DNA of 64,000 bases from Bradyrhizobium sp. Ghvi (GTDB taxonomy: Bacteria > Pseudomonadota > Alphaproteobacteria > Rhizobiales > Xanthobacteraceae), in the NCBI RefSeq assembly GCF_900115265.1, contig NZ_FOVU01000011.1, forward strand, positions 62,001 to 126,000. The letters are read 5' to 3'. This document shows, piece by piece, positions 27,506 to 36,326 of this stretch. Made by a program: the position numbers and the translations under genes. Below the pieces are notes generated by a model. The model saw only the letters and a list, made by a program, of their open reading frames with translations, was not told where the DNA came from and did not search any database. Positions within the stretch are counted from its first letter, which is position 1; each line of letters begins with the position of its first letter.

Positions 27506-27787
27506 TTACCAGTGGCGATAGTAGTAGTGGTGGCGATAATAGGGTCGGCCATAATAGGCGTACGGGCCAGGGCCGTAGTCATCATAGTACACGGGGCCGC
27601 CGTAGTAGCCGTAGCCCGGACCGTAATAGCCGTACGGATGGGACGCAGCGATAGCGCCCGCCGTGATCGCGCCGGCGGCGAGACCGAATGCCAAGCCCGG
27701 ACCGACGCCGCGTGCCTGCGCAGGTGCCGCGACCGCGGTCGCGCCGACAGCCGCAACGGTCGCCAGAACTGCGAGTGTCTTCGTCAT
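27506..27787 (-). CDS. Exported Gly/Tyr-rich protein
   Basis: 93 aa from ATG 27787, preceded by GGAGGAGAT. Signal peptide ending APAQA, a short hydrophobic Gly/Ala segment (LAFGLAAGAITAGAIAAS) and a tail of Tyr/Gly/Pro/His (YGYYGPGYGYYGGPVYY). It is a common small envelope protein type in bradyrhizobia; the role is unknown. Longer frames upstream are shadows. Confidence 0.85.
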   Translation of the reverse strand: MTKTLAVLATVAAVGATAVAAPAQARGVGPGLAFGLAAGAITAGAIAASHPYGYYGPGYGYYGGPVYYDDYGPGPYAYYGRPYYRHHYYYRHW

Positions 27788-28071
27788 GATCTCCTCCTTC
27801 GCATCTCCCGGAGACAACGCGGACCCTTCCCAATGGTTCGCGTCTCTTCGCATCCTGGAACCGCGACGAAAAATCCCACCACGAAGGGAACAATGTCCGG
27901 AAACGTGGATTGGACCTACAAGTGCGGGAGCCTCCGCCATCCGGTCGAGGCGACAGCACGAAGACCCCGTCAGCATCTCCGCGGTGCTGGCGGGGTTTTC
28001 AGTTTCGAACCACAAATAATGGCAGGCGACGTGTATCGCTGCCAAGGGGCGGAGGTCGAGGAGGAGAGAGA

Positions 28072-28302
28072 GTGCCGATATCCGCTTTGCTGGCCCGCAT
28101 ACGCAGGCTTGTTCCCAAGAACAATGCGCAGCACTACGACGAGATCGTTCGCAGTTTCGGTGTCGGCGCGCTGCGCCCGCCGCCGACTCCAATGAGTGAC
28201 GGCGAGCTCGCGCGCGCCATCGCCGAGTTCCTCAAGGAGTCGCCCTCGACGGAATCGGTTGCAGCGTTGGGCCGCCGGCTCGATCCCACCTCGCGGCTCT
28301 GA
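28072..28302 (+). CDS. Small hypothetical protein, GTG start
   Basis: 76 aa from GTG 28072, chosen because AGGAGGAGAG lies just upstream. It contains ISALLARIRRLVPKNNAQ and a C-terminal helical part with PMSDGELARAIAEFLKES. Soluble. An in-frame ORF reaching back to 27910 has no better start. Confidence 0.55.
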   Translation: MPISALLARIRRLVPKNNAQHYDEIVRSFGVGALRPPPTPMSDGELARAIAEFLKESPSTESVAALGRRLDPTSRL

Positions 28303-28375
28303 ACGCGATTCTTTTCAGAGGGGGAACAAGCATCTCAGGCGGGCGTTGCTACCTTCCCGTGCGAAGAGGCTTGTC

Positions 28376-28501
28376 ATGCCCGTTTGGCTCGAAGTCTTGC
28401 TCAACCTGTCCGGCTACGCCGGCTTCGTGGCGCTTGCGACCAGCGGCGTCGCGTGCCCCAGGGAATCCTCCGAGGACGAGATCTACGGCGGCAAGCGTTA
28501 A
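28376..28501 (+). CDS. Short membrane peptide, hypothetical
   Basis: 41 aa, MPVWLEVLLNLSGYAGFVAL and then a polar C-terminus (SSEDEIYGGKR). One hydrophobic helix. The in-frame ORF extends upstream from 28196 but the residues before Met28376 look non-coding. The family is not certain. Confidence 0.45.
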   Translation: MPVWLEVLLNLSGYAGFVALATSGVACPRESSEDEIYGGKR

Positions 28502-28712
28502 CTGGCATGCGGCGGCTTGCCTCTGCCGACCTCGTTTGTTCCAGCTTCGCCTCCGTTTCGTTCGCGCAGAACGAATCGGAATTGACGAAATCAATTCCCA
28601 GCACGTCTTAACAAATCGTTTGCGTGCGAATGAGCGCCGAGACGCGGCAAGCGGAGCGTCACCTCGCCATCGATGAAGCAACGCCGCCAGTACGCCCTCG
28701 CCGTCTCGCGCC

Positions 28713-28853
28713 TCAAGCCGCAGCGCGCTTGGCGGTCCTCTTCTCCGAAAAGCATTCCAGGATCTGGATGCGAAGCTCTTCTGCGGCCGGGCCCTCGACC
28801 TTCCGGAGTTGATTCCAGAGCCTGACCACTTCGCGTTGTTTCTCGATGGTCAT
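28713..28853 (-). CDS. Short helical hypothetical protein
   Basis: 46 aa, begins MTIEKQREVVRLWNQLRKVE and ends KRTAKRAAA. The ATG at 28853 is preceded by GGGAGG at ideal spacing. The Glu/Arg-rich helix suggests a small regulator or chaperone-like peptide; nothing more can be said. Confidence 0.6.
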   Translation of the reverse strand: MTIEKQREVVRLWNQLRKVEGPAAEELRIQILECFSEKRTAKRAAA

Positions 28854-29000
28854 GAGTCACCTCCCAAGCGGATGACTCACTAGAACAAAATGAGAACAAA
28901 AAGTCCAGCCCTCGGACTGGATTTCCCATGCATGTTGCCTTGCAACTTTCGGCGCGCAAGAGACGCATGGAAGCTGGGGGATTTCAGCGCCCAGTCAATA

Positions 29001-29053
29001 CAGCAGCGCCGCGAGGGACGAACATATTCCGTCACCGCGGCGCTGTTGCTTTT
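29001..29053 (+). terminator. Strong hairpin with T-run
   Basis: CAGCAGCGCCGCG pairs with CGCGGCGCTGTTG (13 bp, one G-T) over a 22-base loop and is followed by CTTTTT. The nearest upstream gene on this strand ends at 28501, so it may terminate an RNA rather than an mRNA. Confidence 0.6.
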
Positions 29054-29127
29054 TGGATTTTCAACCTTACGTTAAAGTCTGCCGCTGACGGCCAGGCGCT
29101 GAAATCCCAATGCCGTCGGCAAGAGAG

Positions 29128-29156
29128 CCCCGTGCGCAAGCGCGGGGTTTTCTTTT
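29128..29156 (+). terminator. Rho-independent terminator
   Basis: CCCC and GGGG flank a GCG/CGC inner stem (2-base bulge on the 5' side) and are followed by TTTTCTTTT. It resembles the hairpin at 6855-6888. No plus-strand coding sequence ends between 29053 and here. Confidence 0.65.
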
Positions 29157-29188
29157 GGAAAATCGCGCAGGTGCGCGTCAGGGCCGGA

Positions 29189-29485
29189 TCAGACGGCGTC
29201 CTTCGCCACCTTCAGCGGCGAGGCCTTGACCGACTTGCTCGCCGGTTTCGCCGCGAACTGCATCGGCTCCTTGGTGAAGGGGTTGACGCCCATGCGGGCT
29301 TCGGTCGCGGGCTTGTTGACCACCGACATCTTCACGAAGCCGGGAACGACGAACTCACCGGACTCGTTGAGCTCCTTGTAACCGACCGTCGCCATGTACT
29401 CGATGACCGACTTCACGTCGTTCTTCGCAAGCTGCGTGCCTTCCGCAATTGCATCAATCAACTGGGTCTTGGTCATCTTCGCCAT
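29189..29485 (-). CDS. HU family DNA-binding protein
   Basis: 98 aa. Begins MAKMTKTQLIDAIAEGTQLAK; helix-turn pair, then GYKELNESGEFVVPGFVKMSV and the DNA arm region with NPFTKEPMQF (Asn-Pro intercalating proline conserved). A Lys/Ala tail extends past the usual HU length by about 8 residues. Compacts the nucleoid; it is a divergent paralogue rather than the canonical hupB next to lon. Confidence 0.92.
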   Translation of the reverse strand: MAKMTKTQLIDAIAEGTQLAKNDVKSVIEYMATVGYKELNESGEFVVPGFVKMSVVNKPATEARMGVNPFTKEPMQFAAKPASKSVKASPLKVAKDAV

Positions 29486-29661
29486 ATCTGGATTTCCTCT
29501 GAATTGGGTGCACGCGAGCTGCGGTGTAGCTTTGTCCGGACGGGGTAAAACTACGCGGGCAGCGCGTCGGTTCAGGCCGGTGGCCATGAAGCAGCCGGGC
29601 TTAGAACCCATTGAGGCCGAAAACGCAAGCAGCAGTTCGACGCGAGTTCCGTGACGTCTAG

Positions 29662-30456
29662 CTATTTCTGCTGGGCAATACCGGCGAGATATCTGGCCGG
29701 CGGCTTGCCCAGCGCCTTCCTGAACATGGTGATGAAGGCCGTGACCGATTCATAGCCGAGATCGGCGGAGACCTGCTGCACGCTCGCGCCCGATGCGAGC
29801 TCGCGGATCGCGACGATCAGATGCAGTTGCTGTCGCCAGCGGCCGAAGGTCAGCCCCGTCTCCCTGGCTACGAGCCGCGCAAGACTGCTCTCGCTGAGCG
29901 CGACGTGATCGGCCCATTGCGCCAGCGTGCGGCGGTCGGCGGGATTGTCCGCCAGCGCGGCCGCGATGCGCTTGACGCGCGGCTCGCGCGAGAGCGGCAG
30001 ATGCAATTGCTGCACGGGCATGCGCGGCAATTCGCCGAGCAGCACGCCGATCAGGCGCTGCCGCCTCGCCTCGTCATGCTGCGTGCCGTCGGACAGCTCG
30101 ACGATCAATTCGCGCAGCAGCGGCGAGATCGAGATCGTGCAGCAGCGATCCGGCAGATCGACCAGCTCCGCTTCGATATAGACGAAGAACAGCCGCGCAT
30201 TCGCGGTGGCACGATTGCTGTGCGGCATGCGGCTCGGAATCCAGACCGCGCAATGCGGCGGCACCATCCACAATCCGCTTGGAACGCGACACGTCACCCC
30301 GCCTCCAAGCGACACCACGAGCTGTCCCTTGCGGTGGCTGTGCTCGGGCACCTCCTCTTTGGTCCCGTCGGCATCGACACGCACGGCAATGACAGGCGCG
30401 GACGGCTCGTCCACATCCAGATCAACCCAGGGATATCTGAGCTTTTGCCTGATCAT
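29662..30456 (-). CDS. AraC family regulator with cupin N-domain
   Basis: 264 aa. The N-terminal half has a cupin-like effector domain (PEHSHRKGQLVVSLGGGV and WMVPPHCAVWIPSRMPHSN), then an AraC domain from about 160 (LAQWADHVALSESSLARLVARETG; VSADLGYESVTAFITMFRKALG; ends PPARYLAGI). It is divergent from the carboxylesterase gene across a 92-base gap, so it is probably that gene's regulator. Confidence 0.9.
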   Translation of the reverse strand: MIRQKLRYPWVDLDVDEPSAPVIAVRVDADGTKEEVPEHSHRKGQLVVSLGGGVTCRVPSGLWMVPPHCAVWIPSRMPHSNRATANARLFFVYIEAELVDLPDRCCTISISPLLRELIVELSDGTQHDEARRQRLIGVLLGELPRMPVQQLHLPLSREPRVKRIAAALADNPADRRTLAQWADHVALSESSLARLVARETGLTFGRWRQQLHLIVAIRELASGASVQQVSADLGYESVTAFITMFRKALGKPPARYLAGIAQQK

Positions 30457-30548
30457 TGACCGTTTTTAGCTATCGATCGAAGTTATACGCAAATTCATCC
30501 AACCGCAAAATCGATAATTTGGGTCACCCCACCCAAGGAGACGTGACC

Positions 30549-32105
30549 GTGCATGGCTCGATAAGCGCGCAAGCAACACGGCTCAGCCGACAGGTCCGCA
30601 CCCAAGCCGGCGCGGTGCGCGGCCAGCCGCGCGACGAGAGCGGCGTGCTCGCATTCAAGGGCATCCCCTACGCCGCGCCTCCGGTCGGCCCGTTGCGCTG
30701 GCGCGCGCCGCAACCACCAACGCCATGGCGCGGCGTGTGCGATGCGCGCGCCTTTGGCGCTGCAAGTCTGTCCTCGCTCGAAAACGATCCGCGGCCGGGA
30801 CCACGCGCCGAGGATTGCCTCACGCTCAATGTGTGGACCGCCGCGCAAGACGCTGACGAGAAGCGGCCGGTGATGGTGTGGATCCACGGCGGCGGCTTTC
30901 AATTCGGCTCCTCGGCCAATCCCGCCACCGATGGCGCCCTGCTAGCGGCCAAGGGCGTCGTTGTCGTCAGCTTCAACTACCGCCTCGGCATCTTCGGCTT
31001 CCTCGCCCATCCCGAGCTCGATGCGGAAGCGCCATCGGGCAATTACGGCCTGCAGGACCAACTCGCGGCGCTGCGCTGGGTCAAGGCCAATATCGCCGCA
31101 TTCGGCGGTGACCCCGATAACGTGACCCTGCTCGGTGAATCCGCCGGCGCCATGGCCGTCGGCCTCCTGATGGCATCGCCGCTCGCGCGCGGGCTGTTCC
31201 ACAAGGCCATCGCCGAGAGCGGCGCGTTCTGGGATGGCCGACGCGGGCCGTTGCAAACTCATGATGAAGCTCGCGCGCGTGGCCTCGCGTTTGCGCGCCG
31301 GCAAGGCGGTGCGTCGATCGCAGCCCTGCGCACTATGCCGGCCGAGCAACTGAATGCAGCCGCGCCCTGGAGTTTTGCGCACGACCATGTCACGCAAGCG
31401 TTCTCACCCAGCATCGATCATCATCTGGTGCCGGACGCGCCTGCGCGACGCTTCCTGCGCGGCGAGCAGATGCACATTCCCCTGCTCGCGGGCTGGAACA
31501 GCGCGGAAGAATTCCCCTTCATGTCGCAAGCGCTTCCCCATCATCAGGCGCAGGCCTTTCGCGCGGCGGCCGAAGCGCTGTTCGGCACGGACCGGATGGC
31601 GGACTTTCTCAGCCACTATCCCGCCGAGACCGACGCGCAGGCCAAGGCGTCCGCCGCTGCGCTCGCCGGCGACATGGTGATCGGCGAGCAGTGCTGGCAG
31701 GCGCTGCGTCTGCATCGCAGCAGCACGCGCGCGCCGGTCTACGGCTACCACTTCGTCTACACCTCGCCCTACACGCCGATTGCCTCGCACGTGACCGAGA
31801 TCCCCTTCCTCTTCGGCACGCTGACGCCGCAACGGGTGATCGGCTGCGCCGCGCCGCCTGACGAAGCCGACCGCGTGCTGGCGCAGACCATGATGAGCTA
31901 TTGGGTCAACTTCGCAAGATCAGGCGATCCGAATGGGCCCGGCCTGCCGTTCTGGCCGGCCTATGACGAGAGCGACATCGTGCAGATCCTCGGAAACACC
32001 ATCGAAGCCCGGCCCAATCCGCACGCGAAGCGCTTCCGCTTCCTCGGCAGCTTCAGGGAGAACGGCGTGCTGCCCATGCGCTGGCGAGGTGACGTGGCCA
32101 ACTGA
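30549..32105 (+). CDS. Type B carboxylesterase
   Basis: 518 aa from GTG 30549; AAGGAGA lies 8 bases upstream. Alpha/beta hydrolase of the carboxylesterase/para-nitrobenzyl esterase family: oxyanion-hole HGGGFQFGSS, catalytic Ser198 in LLGESAGAM, FGGDPDNVTLLGES preceding it, and the C-terminal HVTEIPFLFG with the family His. No signal peptide, so cytosolic. Its AraC regulator is divergent; the substrate ester is unknown. Confidence 0.92.
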   Translation: MHGSISAQATRLSRQVRTQAGAVRGQPRDESGVLAFKGIPYAAPPVGPLRWRAPQPPTPWRGVCDARAFGAASLSSLENDPRPGPRAEDCLTLNVWTAAQDADEKRPVMVWIHGGGFQFGSSANPATDGALLAAKGVVVVSFNYRLGIFGFLAHPELDAEAPSGNYGLQDQLAALRWVKANIAAFGGDPDNVTLLGESAGAMAVGLLMASPLARGLFHKAIAESGAFWDGRRGPLQTHDEARARGLAFARRQGGASIAALRTMPAEQLNAAAPWSFAHDHVTQAFSPSIDHHLVPDAPARRFLRGEQMHIPLLAGWNSAEEFPFMSQALPHHQAQAFRAAAEALFGTDRMADFLSHYPAETDAQAKASAAALAGDMVIGEQCWQALRLHRSSTRAPVYGYHFVYTSPYTPIASHVTEIPFLFGTLTPQRVIGCAAPPDEADRVLAQTMMSYWVNFARSGDPNGPGLPFWPAYDESDIVQILGNTIEARPNPHAKRFRFLGSFRENGVLPMRWRGDVAN

Positions 32106-32250
32106 GAGGGCCCGTGACTTCCCAGGGGAAGTTTTCCACACGATGCCTCACCTCATCGTGAAACTTTCATCTCGAACGATGTTGTTCAGACTCTGGTAAC
32201 CCAACGCCGCCACTCTCCATGCAGTCCTGTTGCGTTGGAGTACCCAAAAA

Positions 32251-32553
32251 GTGCTGAATTTTGACGAGCTGCGTGAACTCGCAGCCGATGTTCGCGTGTT
32301 TGTCGATGTCGCCGAGGACAAGGCCGCGGCGCTCAGAACCGTCATCGCCGCCTATGACGTCGTGCTGGCGATCTTCCCCTCCGGAGACGGCATGGGCCTG
32401 CACGTCATCAAGGGCAAAGAGATCCTGGACAAGATCGCAAAGTCGCGCAGCCACGCGACCTACAGCCACACGGCGATCGCGGTTCCCGATCTCGAGCATG
32501 CCGAAGTGTTGAAGTACCTGACGGCGCCGGTCGAACAGCGGGTCGCGGCGTAA
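32251..32553 (+). CDS. Small hypothetical protein
   Basis: 100 aa from GTG 32251, with GGAG at 32237-32240 upstream. The layout is mixed alpha/beta (VRVFVDVAEDKAAALRTVIAAYDVVLAIF, then a Gly-rich GDGMGLHVIKGKEILD and AVPDLEHAEVLKYL). A TTG at 32230 is an alternative start. Not recognised; cytosolic. Confidence 0.6.
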   Translation: MLNFDELRELAADVRVFVDVAEDKAAALRTVIAAYDVVLAIFPSGDGMGLHVIKGKEILDKIAKSRSHATYSHTAIAVPDLEHAEVLKYLTAPVEQRVAA

Positions 32554-32601
32554 GCAGTCAGTGTGGCGACAGCGAGCGATCGTCTCGCGGGCGGTCGCGC
32601 T

Positions 32602-32766
32602 TCAATGCCCCCACACGGCGACCATGAAGCCGAGCGCGAGAATGCCGAGGCCGATGATGACGCCCGCAACTTCAGCGGCGTTGTCCACGCCGAACAGCTT
32701 GACGATGGCGGTCCCGACCAGATTGAGGACCAGTTCGAAGATGAAGCCGAGCAAGGCGTCGAGCAT
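32602..32766 (-). CDS. Small integral membrane protein
   Basis: 54 aa from ATG 32766, nearly all hydrophobic. Two helices (LLGFIFELVLNLVG; AGVIIGLGILALGFMVAVWG) are joined by IVKLFGVDNAAEV, giving a hairpin topology. GGGGTGAGCG lies before the start. Short hairpin membrane proteins are often holin-like or toxins of type I systems; neither is shown here. It is 6 bases after the micro-ORF at 32773. Confidence 0.65.
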   Translation of the reverse strand: MLDALLGFIFELVLNLVGTAIVKLFGVDNAAEVAGVIIGLGILALGFMVAVWGH

Positions 32767-32772
32767 GGCCGC

Positions 32773-32865
32773 TCACCCCGCCTTGCCGTATTTCTTGCCG
32801 TATTCGATGCCGTGCTCTGCGTCGCCGACAACGCCGCCCACCTGATATCGTTTGAACCAGCTCAC
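32773..32865 (-). CDS. Micro-protein upstream of membrane gene
   Basis: 30 aa from GTG 32865, begins with Ser-Trp-Phe-Lys-Arg-Tyr and carries two GKKYGK-type repeats (EYGKKYGKAG end). It is basic, has a Gly-Gly-Val-Val-Gly core and is only 6 bases upstream of the next start, so probably co-translated. The GTG and lack of a Shine-Dalgarno keep confidence low. Confidence 0.4.
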   Translation of the reverse strand: MSWFKRYQVGGVVGDAEHGIEYGKKYGKAG

Positions 32866-33061
32866 GGCGAAATGCCCCCGTTGATAGCCATTGGTCGCCG
32901 CGAGCCTCGTGAGGGTTCGGGCCATCCATTTGCTTTGTGACGGCGGTCACAGCACGCGATCCCCCGTTCGGCGTACTCCTGCGATCACAGGTGCAAGGGG
33001 AGCACGCTCCCCGTCGACGGCGGAATGGTCCGCCGTCCGATCTTCATCAGGAGCAGATACC

Positions 33062-33283
33062 ATGCAGAACAGTGATTATCCGGGAATGATCGAGCTGACG
33101 GATGCCGAGCTCGAGTCGGTCGTCGGCGGCAACTGGCTGGGCGATGCCTTCCGCGCCATCGGCAACGCCATCGTCCATGCCGTCGAGTGGGTCGGCGGCA
33201 TCATCGCCGGCGGCTTGCGGGGCCCAGGCTGTTTTCCCGGCCCGTTCGGTTCAGGGTCGGGACCGGGCCAGCCGCCGCTGTGA
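33062..33283 (+). CDS. Double-glycine leader peptide (bacteriocin/RiPP-like precursor)
   Basis: 73 aa from ATG 33062, preceded by AGGAG at good spacing. The leader is residues 1-23 with the classic ELTDAELESVVGG ending, the Leu/Leu/Val-Gly-Gly pattern cleaved by C39-peptidase ABC exporters. The predicted mature peptide (24-73) is amphipathic (NWLGDAFRAIGNAIVHAVEW) followed by a Gly/Ala hydrophobic stretch and a Gly/Pro tail with one Cys. No exporter or immunity gene is recognisable nearby. A hairpin terminator follows at 33316. Confidence 0.8.
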   Translation: MQNSDYPGMIELTDAELESVVGGNWLGDAFRAIGNAIVHAVEWVGGIIAGGLRGPGCFPGPFGSGSGPGQPPL

Positions 33284-33315
33284 TGTCGTTTTTCCTGTCA
33301 TCACCGCGCAAGTCG

Positions 33316-33345
33316 GAGGCCGCCGCGTTGGCGGCCTCTTTGTTT
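33316..33345 (+). terminator. Terminator after the double-glycine peptide gene
   Basis: GAGGCCGCC pairs with GGCGGCCTC over GCGTT, with TTTGTTT after it. Places the peptide gene in its own short transcript. Confidence 0.8.
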
Positions 33346-33485
33346 GCGAGCCGCGATTGCGGCTTGCTCCCCGCGCCGCAGGGTTGGCCGTGCATGACGA
33401 GAGACATCTCCGCCCCCGTTCACCGGATATCAAGCTTCTTACTTTAATCTGGACGGCTGCCTGGGGATCATCAGCGGGGGGCTTG

Positions 33486-33803
33486 ATGAGTGAGGGGGAA
33501 CAACGCAACGACAGGCGGGTCGCGTTCGAGCGACCCATCGACGCCCGCGTCATGGCGATCGACGGCACTTGGCAGCGCGCCTGCAAGATTCACGACGTCT
33601 CCGAGATGGGGGCGAAGCTGGTGATCGACGGCGCCGTGACGGATATCGGCCAGAAGGAATTTTTCCTGGTGCTATCCCCCATTGGCCTCGCCTACCGACA
33701 CTGCGAGCTCGCCTGGATCAATGGCGAGTTCATCGGCGTTCAGTTCATCAATCGCGGCAGAGCAGCGAAGCGAGCGCGCCGCGGCGAGACGCTGGTGAAG
33801 TAG
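33486..33803 (+). CDS. PilZ domain protein
   Basis: 105 aa from ATG 33486. The N-terminal RNDRRVAFERP supplies the Arg-rich c-di-GMP loop and DVSEMGAKLVID the DxSxxG-type strand; a single PilZ barrel. Binds c-di-GMP or has lost binding; the RxxxR spacing looks compatible. Stand-alone, output unknown. Confidence 0.85.
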   Translation: MSEGEQRNDRRVAFERPIDARVMAIDGTWQRACKIHDVSEMGAKLVIDGAVTDIGQKEFFLVLSPIGLAYRHCELAWINGEFIGVQFINRGRAAKRARRGETLVK

Positions 33804-34002
33804 CAAGCCGATCGCGCGCGCTGCAGCGCAGACCAGCTCATTCATCGGCAAGGGCGAACGGCGAGAGCGGTTGAAAGCCTGCGCCGCTGGACTGCACCTC
33901 CCGAACAAGACAAGATGGTTTCAATGTCAATGCACCAGCTCGTCAGTGGCCGGCGTGAGTAACGTGCACCGCAATAAAACTCAAAAACGGCAGGGAAGAA
34001 CG

Positions 34003-35622
34003 ATGCAGCGAAAAAGAAACGTGGCGCTTGATGCTGCGATGGCTTGCCCGGCTCTCATAGCGGCCATCATGATCATTGCGATCTCGCCGGCAAGCGCCGA
34101 CGATTCAGCCAACATATCACCCGCGCTCAAATGCGCTGACTTGACCGGCTGGAAGATGCCGGGATCGACTGCAACGATCACCAAGGCCGAAATGGTGCCG
34201 GAGGCGGCGCCGGGGACCGTGCAGCCGTCGCCGCCGGCGCCGGCCACCGTATCGGTGGCGCTGCCGCCGAACTGCCGCGTCGATGGCGTCATCGATCAGC
34301 GCGTGGGCGTCGATGGCAAACCTTACGCGATCGGCTTTGCCGTCGCCCTGCCCGATCGCTGGAACGGCCGGTTTTTGTTTCAGGGCGGCGGCGGTTTGAA
34401 CGGCACGATCCGGCCGCCGCTGGGTTACCAGGCGGCCGGCGAGGTGCCGGCGCTGGCGCGCGGCTTTGCCGTGGTCTCAACCGATAGCGGTCATCAGGGC
34501 GCGGTGTTCGATGCCTCGTTCCTCAGGGATCAGGAAGCCGCGCTCAACTTCGCCACTGCATCCGTCGGCAAGGTGACAATTGCCGCCAAGGCGATCGTCG
34601 CGCACTACTACGGCCAGCCCGCAAAACGATCCTATTTCACGGGGTGCTCCACCGGGGGCCGCGAGGGCATGCTGGCGTCGGCGCGCTATCCCGAACAATT
34701 CGACGGCGTCGTCGCCGGCGCGCCTGCGATGCGCACCGGCAACTCCAATATCGGTCTGGCCTGGGCCAACGCTGCCTTCAGCCAGATCGCGCCGAAAGAT
34801 GCGTCCGGCAAGCCGGAGCCCGCCAAGACCTTTTCCGCTGATGAGCGCAAGCTGATCACGAACGCGATCCTCGATGCCTGCGACGCCAAGGACGGCATCA
34901 AGGATGGCCTGATCTTCGACCGCAAAGCCTGTCAATTCGATCCCGCGGTCCTCACCTGCAAGGGCAACATCAAGGAGTCCTGCCTGGCGCCGCCGCAGGT
35001 CGATGCCCTCAGGAAAGCTTTTGCCGGACCGAAGAATTCACGGGGCGCACAGGTCTACCCGCCGTTCCCGTGGGACAGCGGCGTGGCAGCCGAAGGCGTT
35101 GCCATTCCCGGTATCCTGACCACAGGCGCGCGCAGTCCGGTCGGACCGCCTGTTTGGGACAGCATCAACGTCGATCAACTCGAAGACCGCGTCAACGCGA
35201 GCGGGTTGGATCGCCTCGCCAACACCGCCTACTGGACCAACCTTTCGAGTTATTTCGGCCATGGCGGCAAGCTGCTGTTTTACCACGGTGTGAGCGATCC
35301 CTGGTTCTCGGCTGAAGACACCGTGAATTACTACGAGCGCATGGCGGCGGATTCCGGCGGCATGGAGATGGTGCGGGAGACATCGAGCCGGGCCTTCCTG
35401 GTGCCCGGCATGGGTCACTGCTCGAGCGGCGCAACGCTCGATCAGTTCGATCTCCTCAGCGCGGTCGTGAACTGGGTGGAAGACGGCAAGGCGCCCGATG
35501 CGGTGGTCGCAACGGGACCAGCCTTCCCCGGCCGCAGTCGGCCGCTTTGCGCCTATCCGCAACATGCGCAGTACAAGGGGCAAGGCGATCCGGAGAGCGC
35601 GGCGAGTTTTGAGTGCAAGTAG
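34003..35622 (+). CDS. Tannase/feruloyl esterase family protein
   Basis: 539 aa from ATG 34003. Signal peptide (ALIAAIMIIAISPASA), so exported. Alpha/beta hydrolase with the nucleophile motif GCSTGGREGM, an FQGGGGLNGTI oxyanion region and a C-terminal GMGHCSSG His. The insert between about 220 and 390 has the Cys-rich lid (CDAKDGIKDGLI, DRKACQFDP, CKGNIKESCLAPP) expected for feruloyl esterase/tannase, including the calcium-binding Asp pattern. Releases ferulate or gallate from plant esters, fitting a soil organism. Confidence 0.92.
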   Translation: MQRKRNVALDAAMACPALIAAIMIIAISPASADDSANISPALKCADLTGWKMPGSTATITKAEMVPEAAPGTVQPSPPAPATVSVALPPNCRVDGVIDQRVGVDGKPYAIGFAVALPDRWNGRFLFQGGGGLNGTIRPPLGYQAAGEVPALARGFAVVSTDSGHQGAVFDASFLRDQEAALNFATASVGKVTIAAKAIVAHYYGQPAKRSYFTGCSTGGREGMLASARYPEQFDGVVAGAPAMRTGNSNIGLAWANAAFSQIAPKDASGKPEPAKTFSADERKLITNAILDACDAKDGIKDGLIFDRKACQFDPAVLTCKGNIKESCLAPPQVDALRKAFAGPKNSRGAQVYPPFPWDSGVAAEGVAIPGILTTGARSPVGPPVWDSINVDQLEDRVNASGLDRLANTAYWTNLSSYFGHGGKLLFYHGVSDPWFSAEDTVNYYERMAADSGGMEMVRETSSRAFLVPGMGHCSSGATLDQFDLLSAVVNWVEDGKAPDAVVATGPAFPGRSRPLCAYPQHAQYKGQGDPESAASFECK

Positions 35623-35783
35623 GAAAGATGTGCGCGGTTAAATGCGAACCATAGAACTCAATGTCCGAATTGGCGCACGTGCCAGGACCTTTACGCGACC
35701 TGGGGCGGAGCCTGAGGCACTTAGGTTCACTGTCGCCGTAATTGCGGAAGGGAACAACACAACAGCCAGGACATTGAGTCCCC

Positions 35784-35948
35784 ATGGGTGTGGTGAAGCA
35801 AATCAAAAAGCAGGCTGTCGTGGCCGAACAGGCGGCCGCCCGAACGGCTGACGCTTTTGTGGCCGACCAGATGAAGAGCCTGGCCGAGGCCTTCCGGGCT
35901 CAGGCCGAAACCATAAGAAAGCAGAAGAAGCAAAAGAAGAAGAAATGA
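35784..35948 (+). CDS. Short basic helical protein
   Basis: 54 aa, begins MGVVKQIKKQAVVAEQ and ends in a run of Lys (RKQKKQKKKK). Amphipathic charged helix. Its stop overlaps the next start (ATGA at 35945), so the two are translationally coupled. Not recognised. Confidence 0.6.
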   Translation: MGVVKQIKKQAVVAEQAAARTADAFVADQMKSLAEAFRAQAETIRKQKKQKKKK

Positions 35949-36163
35949 ATTTTACCGTCATTGGCAGGTGCAAGCACGGAGAGCTGGCACATCGCCGCAG
36001 CACGCCCGAAGCTGCGCTTAAGAAGGCTCGAGAGCTTGCCAAATCAGGCTGCTACGACGTTCACATCGTAACCCCGGAAGGCCGGGATTACGCCTCTCCC
36101 GAGTTCGGAGATCTCCCCCGATCGCCGGCTTCACGCCGAAATATTCAGAAAGCCCACACCTAA
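35945..36163 (+). CDS. Small hypothetical protein, coupled
   Basis: 72 aa. N-terminus MNFTVIGRCKHGELAHRRST, then a helix (EAALKKARELAKSGCYDVHIVTPEG) and a Pro-rich end. The alpha/beta order looks like a small ferredoxin-fold domain. It overlaps 35784-35948 by 4 bases. Confidence 0.65.
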   Translation: MNFTVIGRCKHGELAHRRSTPEAALKKARELAKSGCYDVHIVTPEGRDYASPEFGDLPRSPASRRNIQKAHT

Positions 36164-36326
36164 GCTGGCCGGGGACAATCACGGTGCGCTGAATTTAGCC
36201 GCGTGTGCGCCTTGCTGGACTGTGAAGTTCTGCTTCATGGCTCATGAAGGTTATACAGGATAGTTGCTGGCGGAATGCCGTCGTACCTCCTCTTCGCAAC
36301 ACCAAGCAGAGAAGAGGAGCACCACA

